From: Thauera carbonicopians
Lineage (GTDB): Bacteria; Pseudomonadota; Gammaproteobacteria; Burkholderiales; Rhodocyclaceae
Length of the DNA: 55,944 nucleotides
Assembly (NCBI RefSeq): GCF_025699485.1
Contig: NZ_JANUXN010000022.1
Coordinates: 1-55,944 of the forward strand
Direction of reading: 5' to 3'
Shown one piece after another: positions 25,579 to 34,173 of this stretch (positions are counted from its first letter, which is position 1; every line of letters begins with the position of its first letter). The notes beneath the pieces are model-generated. The model was not told the origin of the DNA. It ran no database searches and was given only the letters and a program-made list of their open reading frames with translations. Position numbers and translations under genes: made by a program.

Positions 25579-26790
25579 TCATGCGGCAGTGGTGCTTTCC
25601 TGCGCGGCTGGCGGTTTGCCCATGACAACGGTTTTGCGCCGGTTCGCCACAAGCTCCGCCGCCTTGCGCACCGGGTCGTCTTCGGTGTGAACGTAGTGCA
25701 TGAACATCGCTACGGTCTTGTGCGCGGTCAGTGCCATGCCGACCTTGATCGGGATGCCCGAGTTGGCAATGTCGGTCGTCGAGCGATGGCGGATGCCGTG
25801 CGTGCCGACATGCGTTGCGCCTGCGGCCTTGAGGGTGCGGCTCCAACCGCCGTAGTACTCGCCTTCGGTGAGGGCCTTGGTCGGGTCGTTCGGTGAGGGC
25901 AGCACGTGGGGGCAGCCGTCTTGGCGTGGCGCTGTTAAGAGCAGCCGGTAGGCTTCCTCGCTCATGGGCTTGGACATGCCGCCGGTTTTGCTGTCGGGCC
26001 AGACGACACGGCGGTTTTCCAGATCGACCCATTGCCATTGCAGCGAGATGATTTCCGAACGGCGGCCCGCGAACTCGAATTGCAGGCGGATTGCCAGCGG
26101 GATGGTGTAGTGCTCCAGCCCTTCGGCTTCCAGGCGCTCCAGGTAGCGGAACAGCTTGCCCATGTCTTCGTCGCTGATGAGGTGGGTGGCCTTGCCATCC
26201 GGGTACACCGGGACATGGCGGCAAGGGTTGGTGCCGTCGGGCCGGTAGCCCCACACCTCGGCCAGGTTGAACATGCGGCGCATGACGCTGAACGTGCGGT
26301 TCGCATCGGCGGGCTTGTGCGCCATCTTCTTCATCGCTGCGGCCACGTCGGAACGCTTCACGTCCTGCACCTTCATGCGGCCCAACATCGGGATGATGTT
26401 GCGGTCGATGGCGCTCTGGTAGCCTTTCTGCGTGCTGGGTTTGTTGCGCTGCTTGGAGTAGTCCCCCATGAACTTGCCGCACAGTTCCTTGACCGTGGGG
26501 GCGGCACGGGAAGCAGCCTTGGCCGCGCTGGGGTCGCCGCCCCGGCGTACCTCGGCCATCCATTCCTGCGCCAGGGCGCGGGCTTGCTCGACGGTCAGTT
26601 CCCCGTACAGGCCCAGGGCGGGCTTGCGGTGCTCGCCCGCGTTGGTGCGGTACTGGAGCATGAATACCTTGCGGCCCGCCGGTGTAACCTTGCACATAAA
26701 ACCCGGTACGACGGTATCCCGCAACTCGATGGCCTGCGCCTGGGGTTGCGCCGCATCGACGGCGGACTTGGTGAGCTTCAGCTTTGCCAT
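25579..26790 (-). CDS. int: Tyrosine recombinase / integrase
   Basis: 403 residues. An arm-type DNA-binding N-terminus (about 1-95) and a core-binding domain (about 98-185) precede the catalytic domain. The active residues are visible as Arg243 or Arg244 (AGRRSE), Lys268 (SKTG), His331-x-x-Arg334 (HGIRH), His357 (AHKT) and Tyr366 (MHYVH). GAGGAG before the ATG at 26790 fixes the start. It sits about 180 bp from the right att repeat and points into the element, as integrases of integrative elements usually do. It appears intact, so excision remains conceivable. Confidence 0.93.
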   Translation of the reverse strand: MAKLKLTKSAVDAAQPQAQAIELRDTVVPGFMCKVTPAGRKVFMLQYRTNAGEHRKPALGLYGELTVEQARALAQEWMAEVRRGGDPSAAKAASRAAPTVKELCGKFMGDYSKQRNKPSTQKGYQSAIDRNIIPMLGRMKVQDVKRSDVAAAMKKMAHKPADANRTFSVMRRMFNLAEVWGYRPDGTNPCRHVPVYPDGKATHLISDEDMGKLFRYLERLEAEGLEHYTIPLAIRLQFEFAGRRSEIISLQWQWVDLENRRVVWPDSKTGGMSKPMSEEAYRLLLTAPRQDGCPHVLPSPNDPTKALTEGEYYGGWSRTLKAAGATHVGTHGIRHRSTTDIANSGIPIKVGMALTAHKTVAMFMHYVHTEDDPVRKAAELVANRRKTVVMGKPPAAQESTTAA

Positions 26791-26965
26791 GATGACTCCT
26801 CGGAAAGACCCGTTTCCCAGGGGCCTCATAGGGGCCGACAAAGAGAAAGGCCGGTCAGGTTTCGGAATGCACCGGCATATGCTTGGCTCACCTAAGTGAT
26901 TGATAAACCTTCTGTATCTGGCTTCGGCGCAGTCCAGCGCATGGCCGGGCTGGAGTCATGGTGAA

Positions 26966-26973
26966 ATGAAAAA
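26966..26973. repeat. Right attachment-site repeat of the integrative element
   Basis: A second direct copy of ATGAAAAA. It overlaps the A-run that forms the T-tract of the downstream gene's terminator on the minus strand. Between the integrase start and this point (about 175 bp) no gene is seen. Confidence 0.6.
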
Positions 26974-27003
26974 AAGCCGCGGTCTCGTCAAAGAGGCCGC
27001 GGC
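26969..27003 (-). terminator. Rho-independent terminator of the BVMO operon
   Basis: On the minus strand, GCCGCGGCCTC pairs with GAGACCGCGGC (27003-26993 with 26986-26976), followed by seven T residues (complement of 26969-26975). It lies about 45 bp after the stop of the MetX-fold hydrolase, the last gene of the BVMO operon. Confidence 0.9.
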
Positions 27004-27047
27004 CTGCAAGCCCCGCCGCGGATGCGGCAGGGGGCACGCTGGACACG

Positions 27048-28097
27048 TCAGACGCTGGGCTGAGCGTCCAGCAACTGCCGGAGATTGGTGTCCAGTTCGG
27101 CGATGCAGTTGGCGTCGGTGCCGAACAGCGCCAGGTGGCCGTCGATGCTGTTCAGCGGGCGGAATTCACTGTCGGCGATCTGCTTCTGCTCGGCCAGGCA
27201 GTCGTTGGGCGGGAAGAACATGTCGTGGCTGATCGGCATCACGAAGGTCTTCGCCTTGATGCGGCCGAGCGCCGCGGCCAGGTCGCCGCCGGTATGGCGG
27301 CTGACGTCGCCGCGCTGCCATTTCCAGATCATGCACAGCAGGTTGTTCGGGTCCATCGGCGCGAAGTAGCCGGTCATGAATTGATCGACGAAGCTCTCCA
27401 TGCTGTCGAAGCCCAGCGCCTTGTGGCGGCCGCCGCGGAAGAAGTCGGTGCTCCAGCCCATCACCGTCCACAGCTTGGCATGGCGGCGCAGGCCGGCCGC
27501 CATCTCGGCGGAGTCGGCGTAGTTGCCGTCGCGGAAGGCCGGATCGGTGACGATGGTGTCGATCAGGGTTTCGCCGAACATGAAGTCGTGTTCGGTGTTG
27601 CGGGCCGTGCCGGCGATCGGGGCGGCGCGTTCGACCATGTCCGGATGGCGCACCGCCCATTCGTAGGTTTGCTGGGCGCCCATCGAGCCACCCACGACCA
27701 GGGCCAGGCGTTCGATGCCGAAATGCTGGGTGAGCAGGCGGTGCTGGGCCCGGACGTCGTCGCCGATGCGCACGCGGGGGAATTTCGGCCCGGCGATTTC
27801 CGCCGGCGCGTTGCTGGGCGACAGCGACAGGCCGCTGCCGATCTGGTTGACGACGATGATGAAGTAGCGGTCCGGGTCCAGCGCACGGCCGGGGCCGATA
27901 TAGACCTGCTCCATGATCTTGCTCGTGCCCGAATACCAGGTCGGGACGAGGATCGCGTTGTCGCGCGCGGTGTTGAGCCGGCCGTGGGTGGCGACGGCCA
28001 GCGTGCAGTCTTCGAGCACGCCGCCTTCCTCGAGTTCGAGCCGGCCGATGCTGACGAGCTTGTAGGGGCCGTGGTTTTCCTGGGTGTAGTAGGTCAT
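27048..28097 (-). CDS. Alpha/beta hydrolase of the homoserine O-acetyltransferase (MetX) fold
   Basis: 349 residues. The nucleophile elbow is GGSMGAQ with Ser138; the acid and base are likely Asp in the PISHDMFFPP segment and His in DGHLALFG near the C-terminus. The fold is that of MetX, but the context is catabolic: last gene of a Baeyer-Villiger operon without methionine genes. A hydrolase acting on the lactone or ester made by the monooxygenase is therefore more likely than acetyl transfer. GAGGAC lies upstream of the ATG at 28097. Confidence 0.85.
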   Translation of the reverse strand: MTYYTQENHGPYKLVSIGRLELEEGGVLEDCTLAVATHGRLNTARDNAILVPTWYSGTSKIMEQVYIGPGRALDPDRYFIIVVNQIGSGLSLSPSNAPAEIAGPKFPRVRIGDDVRAQHRLLTQHFGIERLALVVGGSMGAQQTYEWAVRHPDMVERAAPIAGTARNTEHDFMFGETLIDTIVTDPAFRDGNYADSAEMAAGLRRHAKLWTVMGWSTDFFRGGRHKALGFDSMESFVDQFMTGYFAPMDPNNLLCMIWKWQRGDVSRHTGGDLAAALGRIKAKTFVMPISHDMFFPPNDCLAEQKQIADSEFRPLNSIDGHLALFGTDANCIAELDTNLRQLLDAQPSV

Positions 28098-28209
28098 TTG
28101 AGTGTCCTCGTGGGGCTGGGGGCAGGGCCGCGGACGGCCTCGGCGCCGCAGGGCATGTGGATGAGGCCGGTGTTCCGGCCGTCGTGGCGGGAAGGGGATG
28201 TCGGCGGAC

Positions 28210-28977
28210 TCAGCCTGCCGACATGCCGCCATCGACGCAGTAGCGTCCGCCGGTGCAGAAGGTGCTTTCGTCGCTGGCCAGGAACAGGGCGGTCCGGGCG
28301 ACCTCTTCGGACAGGCCGTAGCGTCCGGCCGGGATCATGGTCTCGAACTGGGCTTTCACCGTTGCAGCCGCGCCGGGCGCTGCGCCTTCCTCGATGGAAC
28401 GCATCATGCGATTGTCGATCGGGGAGGGGTGAATGGTGTTGATGCGCACCCCGCTGTTGCCCACTTCCAGCACCGCCGAACGCATCAGCCCGACCACCGC
28501 GTGCTTGCTCGCCACATAGGCCGACAGCCCGGCGAAACCCTTCAGGCCGGCGATCGACGAGGTGATGACGATGCTGCCGCCGCCCTGTTTCTGCATCACC
28601 GGAATGGCGTGCTTGAGCGGCAGGAACACGCCGCGCACATTCACCGCCATGACGCGGTCGAAAGCCTCGACGGTGTAATCGACCAGCGGCGAGATGCTGC
28701 CTTCGGTGCCGGCGTTGGCAAACACCACGTCCACCCGGCCGTGGTGCTGCACCACGGTGTCGATCATGTTGCGTACCTGGTCTTCCCGGGTGACGTCGCC
28801 CGCCACATGGCTGACGGCATCGCTGCCGATTTCCTTCACGGCTGCCTGCAGCGCCTGCTCGTTAAGGTCGGCCAGCACCACCCGGGCGCCTTCGGCAACG
28901 AACAGCTTGGCCGTGGCCAGGCCGATGCCGCCTGCGCCGCCGGTGATCAGGGCGACTTTGTTGCTCAGTCTTTTCAT
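28210..28977 (-). CDS. Short-chain dehydrogenase/reductase
   Basis: 255 residues, classical SDR. The cofactor motif is TGGAGGIG (12-19), the NAG motif ends at residue 90, and the catalytic Ser140 or 141, Tyr154 and Lys158 (AYVASK) are present. An Asp at the end of strand 2 (VVLADLNE) points to NAD(H) preference. Similar enzymes oxidise cyclic or secondary alcohols. In this operon it would supply the ketone for the monooxygenase or act on its later products. Confidence 0.92.
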   Translation of the reverse strand: MKRLSNKVALITGGAGGIGLATAKLFVAEGARVVLADLNEQALQAAVKEIGSDAVSHVAGDVTREDQVRNMIDTVVQHHGRVDVVFANAGTEGSISPLVDYTVEAFDRVMAVNVRGVFLPLKHAIPVMQKQGGGSIVITSSIAGLKGFAGLSAYVASKHAVVGLMRSAVLEVGNSGVRINTIHPSPIDNRMMRSIEEGAAPGAAATVKAQFETMIPAGRYGLSEEVARTALFLASDESTFCTGGRYCVDGGMSAG

Positions 28978-28996
28978 GATTGTCTCCTCCGTGGAT

Positions 28997-29022
28997 GGCC
29001 GGCCGCAGGCTGGCGGCCGGCC
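28997..29022. repeat. 10-bp inverted repeat between the two SDR genes
   Basis: GGCCGGCCGC (28997-29006) and GCGGCCGGCC (29013-29022) form a perfect stem with a 6-nt loop in the 78-bp gap. It may stabilise or attenuate the operon transcript; there is no T-tract on the minus strand. Confidence 0.5.
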
Positions 29023-29055
29023 CCCGGGGTTGAAGGGTTGGGGTCGGGGGTGGGG

Positions 29056-29835
29056 TCAGCGTGCGGTGTAGCCGCCGTCGATGACGAGTTCGGCGCCGGT
29101 GACCCAGCGCGCCTCGTCCGAGGCCAGGTAAACCGCGCCCCAGGCGATGTCGTCCGGCGTGCCGGTGCCGCCCAGCGGATGCAGGGCATCCAGATGGGCC
29201 TTGGCCGCGTCGTGCGCCAGGCCGTTGTCCTGGACGTAGCGGTCCACCATCGGCGTGAACACGAAGCCCGGATGGATGGAATTGACCCGGATGCGCTCGG
29301 GGGCGTAGAGCAGGGCGTCGTTCTTGCTCATCGTCCGCACCGCACCCTTGGCGGCGTGGTAGGGCGGGATGTCGCCGCCGCCGACGATGCCGTAGATCGA
29401 CGAAATGTTGATGACCGAGCCGCCCCCGGCCTGGCGCAGATACGGCACGGCGTGCTTGGTGCACAGGAACACCGCCGTCACGTTCACCGCCATCACCCGG
29501 TTCCACTCGGCCAGCGCCAGCTTGTCGGTCGGCGTGTTCTCGCCCTCGATGCCGGCGTTGTTCACCAGCACGTCGATACGGTTGAACCCGGAGCCGAACT
29601 GCGTGGCGGCAGCCTGCATGGCTGCGCTGATGCGCTCTTCGTCGGTCACGTCCACCTGCACGAACAGCGCCTTGCCGCCCATGCCGCGGATCGCTTCCGC
29701 CTCCGCCTCGCCGCGCGCATCGCGATCGAGGATGGCGACGGCCGCGCCTTCCCCGGCCATGCGCCGGACGATGGCCAGGCCGAGGCCGCTGCTGCCGCCG
29801 GTGACGACCGCCACCTTTCCAGCAAGTCGATTCAT
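29056..29835 (-). CDS. Short-chain dehydrogenase/reductase (cyclic alcohol dehydrogenase-like)
   Basis: 259 residues. Motifs are TGGSSGLG (12-19), NNAG (92-95), Ser146, Tyr159 and Lys163 (YHAAK). AILDRDA after strand 2 suggests NAD(H). The protein resembles cyclohexanol or cyclopentanol dehydrogenases by general pattern. It starts 19 bp after the monooxygenase stop, so the two are cotranscribed, and alcohol oxidation to the ketone feeding the monooxygenase is the simplest role. Confidence 0.92.
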   Translation of the reverse strand: MNRLAGKVAVVTGGSSGLGLAIVRRMAGEGAAVAILDRDARGEAEAEAIRGMGGKALFVQVDVTDEERISAAMQAAATQFGSGFNRIDVLVNNAGIEGENTPTDKLALAEWNRVMAVNVTAVFLCTKHAVPYLRQAGGGSVINISSIYGIVGGGDIPPYHAAKGAVRTMSKNDALLYAPERIRVNSIHPGFVFTPMVDRYVQDNGLAHDAAKAHLDALHPLGGTGTPDDIAWGAVYLASDEARWVTGAELVIDGGYTAR

Positions 29836-29854
29836 GTTGGTTTCTCCGGTCCGG

Positions 29855-31504
29855 TCAGTTCATCGCGAAACCGGGGTAGCCCTGGCGAGCCAGCTCGTCG
29901 CACTTGTTGTGGTAGGTGCCCGCGCCGCCGACGTAGGAGAGCAGCCGGCGCGGCTTGCCTTCGACGTTGGAGCCCATGTACCACGAGTCGGTCTTGGTCA
30001 GCAGCGTGGCGTTGGCCACTTCGTCGTGGTGCCTGACCCATTCGTCCTCGAATTCCTGCGTGGCTTCCACCACCTTCTTGCCGTTCTGGCGGGCATAGGC
30101 GATGCAGTCGGTGATCCAATTGACCTGCTGCTGCAGGCAGGTGGGCATGTTGCACAGCGCGGCGGACGGCGCTAGCGGCGCGCCGGTGGTGAACAGGTTG
30201 GGGTAGCCGTGGACCTGCAGGCCCATCGCGGTGCGGATTTCCTTGCTCCACTGCTCCTTCAGCGAACGCTTGCCGCGGCCGCGGATGTCGATGCGGCTCA
30301 GCGCGCCCGAACCGGCGTCGAAGCCGACCGCCAGGATGATCACATCGACTTCGTGCACCTTGCCGTCGGAGGTCTGGAAACCTTCCGGCACGACCCGCTC
30401 GATCGGCGTCTTGCGGCAATCCACCGCTTCGACGTTGGGCTGGAGATAGACCTCGAGGTACTTGGTTTCCAGCGGCACGCGATGGGTGCCGAAGCCGTAG
30501 TCCTGCGGAATCAGCAGGTCCCACAGGTCGGGGCGGCTCTTCAGGCGCTCGCGCATCTTGCCGCGGACGAATTCGGACACCACTTCGCTGATTTCCTCGT
30601 CGAAGAACATTTCCGGGAAACCGGCCAGCCACGGCGCCAGCGAGCCATCCTCCCACAGCGCCTCCATGACGGCGGTGCGCTGCTCCGGCGTGTTCTCGGC
30701 CCACGAACCCTTGTCGAAGTCGTAGTCGAAGCCGGCGAAGGTGCTGCGCACGCGCTGCTTGAGCTCGTGGAAGCGGGAGCCCCATTTTTCCCAGTCCACC
30801 GCGGTGTACTTGGGGTTCTTCATCGGCACGACGTATTGCGGCGTGCGGGCGAAGATCTTCATCGAACCGACGATGGGGGCGATCGTCTGGATCACCTGGA
30901 TGCCGGTGGCGCCGGTGCCGACCACGGCAACGCGCTTGCCTTTCAGATCCACCGGCTCCTTGGGCCACAGGCCGGTGATGTAGAGCTCGCCCTTGAAGCT
31001 GGACTGGCCGGGGAAGCGTTCGGTGATCGGCGCCGACAGCATGCCGCAGCAGGCGACCAGGTACTGGGTCGTCACCTGTTCGCCGTCCGCGGTGGTGATG
31101 CGCCAGATGTCCTGCGCTTCGTCGTAATGGGCCGAGGCGATCCGGGTATTGAACTGGATGTCCTTTCTCAGATCGAGCTTGTCGGCGACGTAATTGAGCC
31201 AGCGCTCCGTTTCTTCCTGGGCGGGGAAGCGTTCGGAAGGCTGCCACGATTTGTACAATTCCTCGGAGAACCAGTATTGGTAAATCTCCGCCTGGGAATC
31301 GAAGCGGGCGCCCGGATAACGGTTCCAATACCAGGTTCCGCCGACGTTGCTGGCAGTTTCATAGGCACGCACATTCATGCCCATTTCCCGCAGGCGATGC
31401 AATTGATAGAGCCCGGCCACGCCCGCGCCGATGACGATGGCGTCGAAATGCCTGGCTGCCGCCTGGTTTCCGGCGCTGTTGCCTTGTACCTGTGCAGTAC
31501 TCAT
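29855..31504 (-). CDS. Flavin-dependent Baeyer-Villiger monooxygenase (type I)
   Basis: 549 residues. Two Rossmann motifs are visible, GAGVAG (26-31, FAD) and GTGATG (196-201, NADPH). The family fingerprint between them is FKGELYITGLWP (170-181), where the normally conserved His is Ile176. The rest matches cyclic-ketone monooxygenases (GGTWYWNRYPGARFD near 55-69). It inserts an oxygen next to a carbonyl to give a lactone or ester. The start at 31504 has GGAG before it; a start seven codons upstream is weaker. It leads the operon SDR-SDR-hydrolase. Confidence 0.92.
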   Translation of the reverse strand: MSTAQVQGNSAGNQAAARHFDAIVIGAGVAGLYQLHRLREMGMNVRAYETASNVGGTWYWNRYPGARFDSQAEIYQYWFSEELYKSWQPSERFPAQEETERWLNYVADKLDLRKDIQFNTRIASAHYDEAQDIWRITTADGEQVTTQYLVACCGMLSAPITERFPGQSSFKGELYITGLWPKEPVDLKGKRVAVVGTGATGIQVIQTIAPIVGSMKIFARTPQYVVPMKNPKYTAVDWEKWGSRFHELKQRVRSTFAGFDYDFDKGSWAENTPEQRTAVMEALWEDGSLAPWLAGFPEMFFDEEISEVVSEFVRGKMRERLKSRPDLWDLLIPQDYGFGTHRVPLETKYLEVYLQPNVEAVDCRKTPIERVVPEGFQTSDGKVHEVDVIILAVGFDAGSGALSRIDIRGRGKRSLKEQWSKEIRTAMGLQVHGYPNLFTTGAPLAPSAALCNMPTCLQQQVNWITDCIAYARQNGKKVVEATQEFEDEWVRHHDEVANATLLTKTDSWYMGSNVEGKPRRLLSYVGGAGTYHNKCDELARQGYPGFAMN

Positions 31505-31887
31505 TTTTGTCTCCTTCACTTCCATTGCTAAGGGTTTCCCGATGATCGGAGATCACGCGGTAGCACGCTGCCGCGCCTCGATGGACGCGTTTCGTTTCAT
31601 GCCGGAAGAGAATCTATAGGCGTATCGCTCCGGGCATCTTGTCGGTTCTTGGCAATGTTTTGAACAAACCGGTGAAACCGCAATGAGCCTGAGGCGAAAT
31701 GTCTTTGATCCAAGTTAAAGTTTTTTCCGGCCACGTTCCGTGGCTGTCGAAAGCAAAAAGAAATCCGCTTCGAGAAAGACGCCTCGTGGAAATGGCGCAC
31801 CTGGCTGCGGCCATTTCCGGAGGATTCGCCATCGGGCGCGACAGCGCATCGAATCGAATGCGCGGCCCCACCGAAGGAGACAAACAG
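31505..31887. other. Divergent control region between the BVMO operon and the outer-membrane protein gene
   Basis: About 380 bp without a supportable gene. Two short inverted repeats stand out: GCCACG-TTC-CGTGGC (31730-31744) and GCGCAT-N8-ATGCGC (31844-31863), the latter 24 bp before the start of the downstream gene. Either could bind the operon's regulator. No strong sigma-70 or sigma-54 promoter was found. Confidence 0.4.
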
Positions 31888-32859
31888 ATGATCGAAAGAG
31901 ACGCATCCGGGCTCATGCCCGGCATTTCCACCGAGACCGAGAAACGTGTCGGGCAGGCTTCCGCCGTGCCGGCGAAGCGCCGGCGCGGCAGTCGCATCAC
32001 GGTCTGGCTCGGCGCCACGCTGCTCGCAGCGACTGCGCAACAGGCTGCGGCGATAAGCGTCGATCCGGGCGATTACGACCACGCGCCGCCGGGCACCACC
32101 CTGGGGCTGATGTACTACCAGTACAGCAAGGGGGACAAGCTGTATGCCGGCGGCGACAAGGTTTCGAGCGATGCCAGCCTGCGCGCCCAGGTGGGCATGC
32201 TGAGGCTGGTCAGGTTCGTCGAGCTCGGCGGCATCACGATGACGCCGCAGATCATCCTGCCGTTCGGCTCGGTCAATACCGGTGGCGACCTCGGCGGTGC
32301 GACCGTGCGCAACGGTGTGGGCGACGTGATCCTGGGCAGCGGCATCTTCCTGTACAGGGACGAGCAGCGCCGCGTGTTCGGCATCATGCCCTACCTGACG
32401 CTACCCACCGGGCAGTACGACCGCCACCGCACGCTGAACCCCTTCGGCGAAAACCGCTGGAAGTTCACGCTGCAGGCAGCAGGGGTGCTGCCGCTGGGCG
32501 ACAAGTTCACGCTGGATGTGGTCGGCGACGTGCAGTTCCACGGCGACAACAAGCGCTTCGGCGAGAACAGGCAGACCATGAGCCAGAAGCAGGTTTGGGA
32601 ACTGCAGACCCATCTGCGCTACCACCTGTCGCCGGCCACCACGCTCAGTGCCAGCCTGTTCCGGGTCGAAGGCGGCGAAACGGAGATCGATCGCGTGGAT
32701 CAGGACGATCGCCAGCGCCGCACGCGGATGATGATCGGCGCATCCCACTTCCTGGCGCCGAACTGGCAACTGATGGGCCACATAGGGCGGGATCTGTCGG
32801 TGGATCAGGGTGTCCGCGAAAACCTGCGCGTCAATCTGAGGCTGATGACGATCTTCTGA
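31888..32859 (+). CDS. Outer-membrane protein of the meta-pathway type (PF13557)
   Basis: 323 residues. A long signal peptide with a basic n-region (RRRGSRITVWLGATLLAATAQQAAA) precedes a beta-strand protein. PPGTTLGLMYYQYSKGD near the mature N-terminus and the alternating strand pattern to the end (LRVNLRLMTIF) are typical of phenol meta-pathway associated outer-membrane proteins. GGAG before the ATG at 31888 selects this start among several upstream frames. It is divergent from the BVMO operon, so it probably forms a channel for that pathway's hydrophobic substrate. Confidence 0.85.
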   Translation: MIERDASGLMPGISTETEKRVGQASAVPAKRRRGSRITVWLGATLLAATAQQAAAISVDPGDYDHAPPGTTLGLMYYQYSKGDKLYAGGDKVSSDASLRAQVGMLRLVRFVELGGITMTPQIILPFGSVNTGGDLGGATVRNGVGDVILGSGIFLYRDEQRRVFGIMPYLTLPTGQYDRHRTLNPFGENRWKFTLQAAGVLPLGDKFTLDVVGDVQFHGDNKRFGENRQTMSQKQVWELQTHLRYHLSPATTLSASLFRVEGGETEIDRVDQDDRQRRTRMMIGASHFLAPNWQLMGHIGRDLSVDQGVRENLRVNLRLMTIF

Positions 32860-32916
32860 GCCTCGGCCGGCCCGTGGCGCGCTGCCCGATTCCGGCAGCG
32901 TGCCACGGGCCGGTGC

Positions 32917-34173
32917 TTACAGCACGCGGAAAGCCAGGATCGCGACCAGGGTCGGCGGCAGCGCGGCAACGAACAGGCCGAGCGGGTTGACCACGCCCTG
33001 GTTGAAGTCGCGGCGCAGGATCGACATGCCCGCCGGATTGGGCGCGTTGGCGATCACCGTGAGGCCGCCGCCGGTCACCGCGCCGGCGACGATGGCGTGC
33101 TTGAATTCGTCGCTCAGGCCCTCGACCAGCGAAGCCAGGTAGGTCAGCGCGGCGTTGTCGGTGACGGCGGTCAGCGCGGTGGCGCCGAAATACACCGTGG
33201 TCGCATCCATCTTCGTCAGCAGGGGCTGCAGCCACCACGCCTGCTGGCCGCCGAGCACCACCAGGCCGGCGAGGAAGAAGGCCACCATCAGCCCTTCGCG
33301 CAGGATCAGGCGTTCCTGGAAGCGCGGATAGGCCGTCGCCAGGCCCATGAACAGCAGGAACACGCCGAGGAAGATCGGCGGATGGTGGACGAAGGCGACG
33401 ATCAGGAACAGCAGGAAGAGGTGGATGCCGACCATCGTCATCGGCACTTCATCCGTGCGCTCCTCGGTTTCCAGCGGCAGTGCATTCAGTTCGCGGTAGA
33501 AGATCAGCGTCGCCGCGGCGGCATTGATGGTCACGGCGAGCGCCGACTTCCAGCCGAAGTGCGACAGCATGTAGAGCGAGTCCCAGCCCCAGGTCGAGGC
33601 CACCATCAGGACCGGCGGCGCGGCGAAGTTGGTCAGCGTGCCGCCGATCGACACGTTGACGAACAGCGCGCCGATGGTCACGTACATCAGGTGGCGGGAG
33701 ATGCCCCGGCTGTAGTAGCGCTCGCGCAGCATCATCGCCGCCAGCGTCATCGCCGCCGGCTCGGTGATGAAGGAGCCGAGCAGCGGCACGGCGGCGACGA
33801 TGGTGAAATAGGTCGCGACCGATTCCGGCAGCGGCACGGTGCGGGCGATCATGCGCACCGTGGCCGAGGCGAACTGCATCACCGGCTTGCTCGCCGCCAC
33901 CACCATGATCGCGAACACGAACATCGGCTCGGTGTAGTTGCGCGTGTCCAGATACTCGACCGCGCTGTCCAGGCCGGTGGCGAAGCCCATGAACACCACC
34001 AGTACGATGGCCCAGAAGCCGAATACCGCTTCGACCTCGCCCAGCAGGTGCCACAGCCCCGCGTGGGCCGGCCGGGTGTGGGCCAGGTGCTCGAAGAATT
34101 TGGTGGAGAAGGTGTGGATGATGGCGATGGCGAACAGGATCGCGCCGATCACCTGGATTGTTGTTGGATTCAT
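32917..34173 (-). CDS. Putative Na+/H+ antiporter (PF07399 family)
   Basis: 418 residues with about 11-12 membrane helices. The stretch SFITEPAAMTLAAMMLRERYYSRG and FVNVSIGGTLTNFAAPPVLMVAS, plus ALTAVTDNAALTYLASLVEGL, are the twin half-helix regions of this ion-transporter superfamily family. Members are annotated as Na+/H+ antiporters, mostly without experimental proof. The gene is isolated between the two catabolic modules and convergent with the outer-membrane protein gene, so a direct pathway role is doubtful. Confidence 0.85.
   Translation of the reverse strand: MNPTTIQVIGAILFAIAIIHTFSTKFFEHLAHTRPAHAGLWHLLGEVEAVFGFWAIVLVVFMGFATGLDSAVEYLDTRNYTEPMFVFAIMVVAASKPVMQFASATVRMIARTVPLPESVATYFTIVAAVPLLGSFITEPAAMTLAAMMLRERYYSRGISRHLMYVTIGALFVNVSIGGTLTNFAAPPVLMVASTWGWDSLYMLSHFGWKSALAVTINAAAATLIFYRELNALPLETEERTDEVPMTMVGIHLFLLFLIVAFVHHPPIFLGVFLLFMGLATAYPRFQERLILREGLMVAFFLAGLVVLGGQQAWWLQPLLTKMDATTVYFGATALTAVTDNAALTYLASLVEGLSDEFKHAIVAGAVTGGGLTVIANAPNPAGMSILRRDFNQGVVNPLGLFVAALPPTLVAILAFRVL

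Larger units (their letters stand above)
21135..26973. mobile_element. Reduced integrative element (Tn4371-like ICE remnant)
   Basis: Both ends carry ATGAAAAA in direct orientation (21135-21142 and 26966-26973); read on the other strand this is TTTTTCAT, the attachment octamer I recall for Tn4371-family ICEs. A tyrosine recombinase lies at the right end facing inward, a relaxase 3' fragment lies near the left end, and in between are a resistance-like operon and a LysR gene. All transfer genes are gone. The right copy is inside the T-tract of a host terminator, so excision would restore an uninterrupted terminator. Boundaries are good to a few bases if the repeat is the true att core. Confidence 0.7.

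Noticed and set aside
27048-28097. Methionine biosynthesis gene metX
   Set aside because: The fold is MetX-like, but the operon context is a Baeyer-Villiger pathway and no methionine genes are near, so a metX label would mislead.
31666-31690. TTGGCAATGTTTTGAAC as a sigma-54 promoter
   Set aside because: The GG at -24 is present but the required GC at -12 is missing, so it does not meet the consensus.
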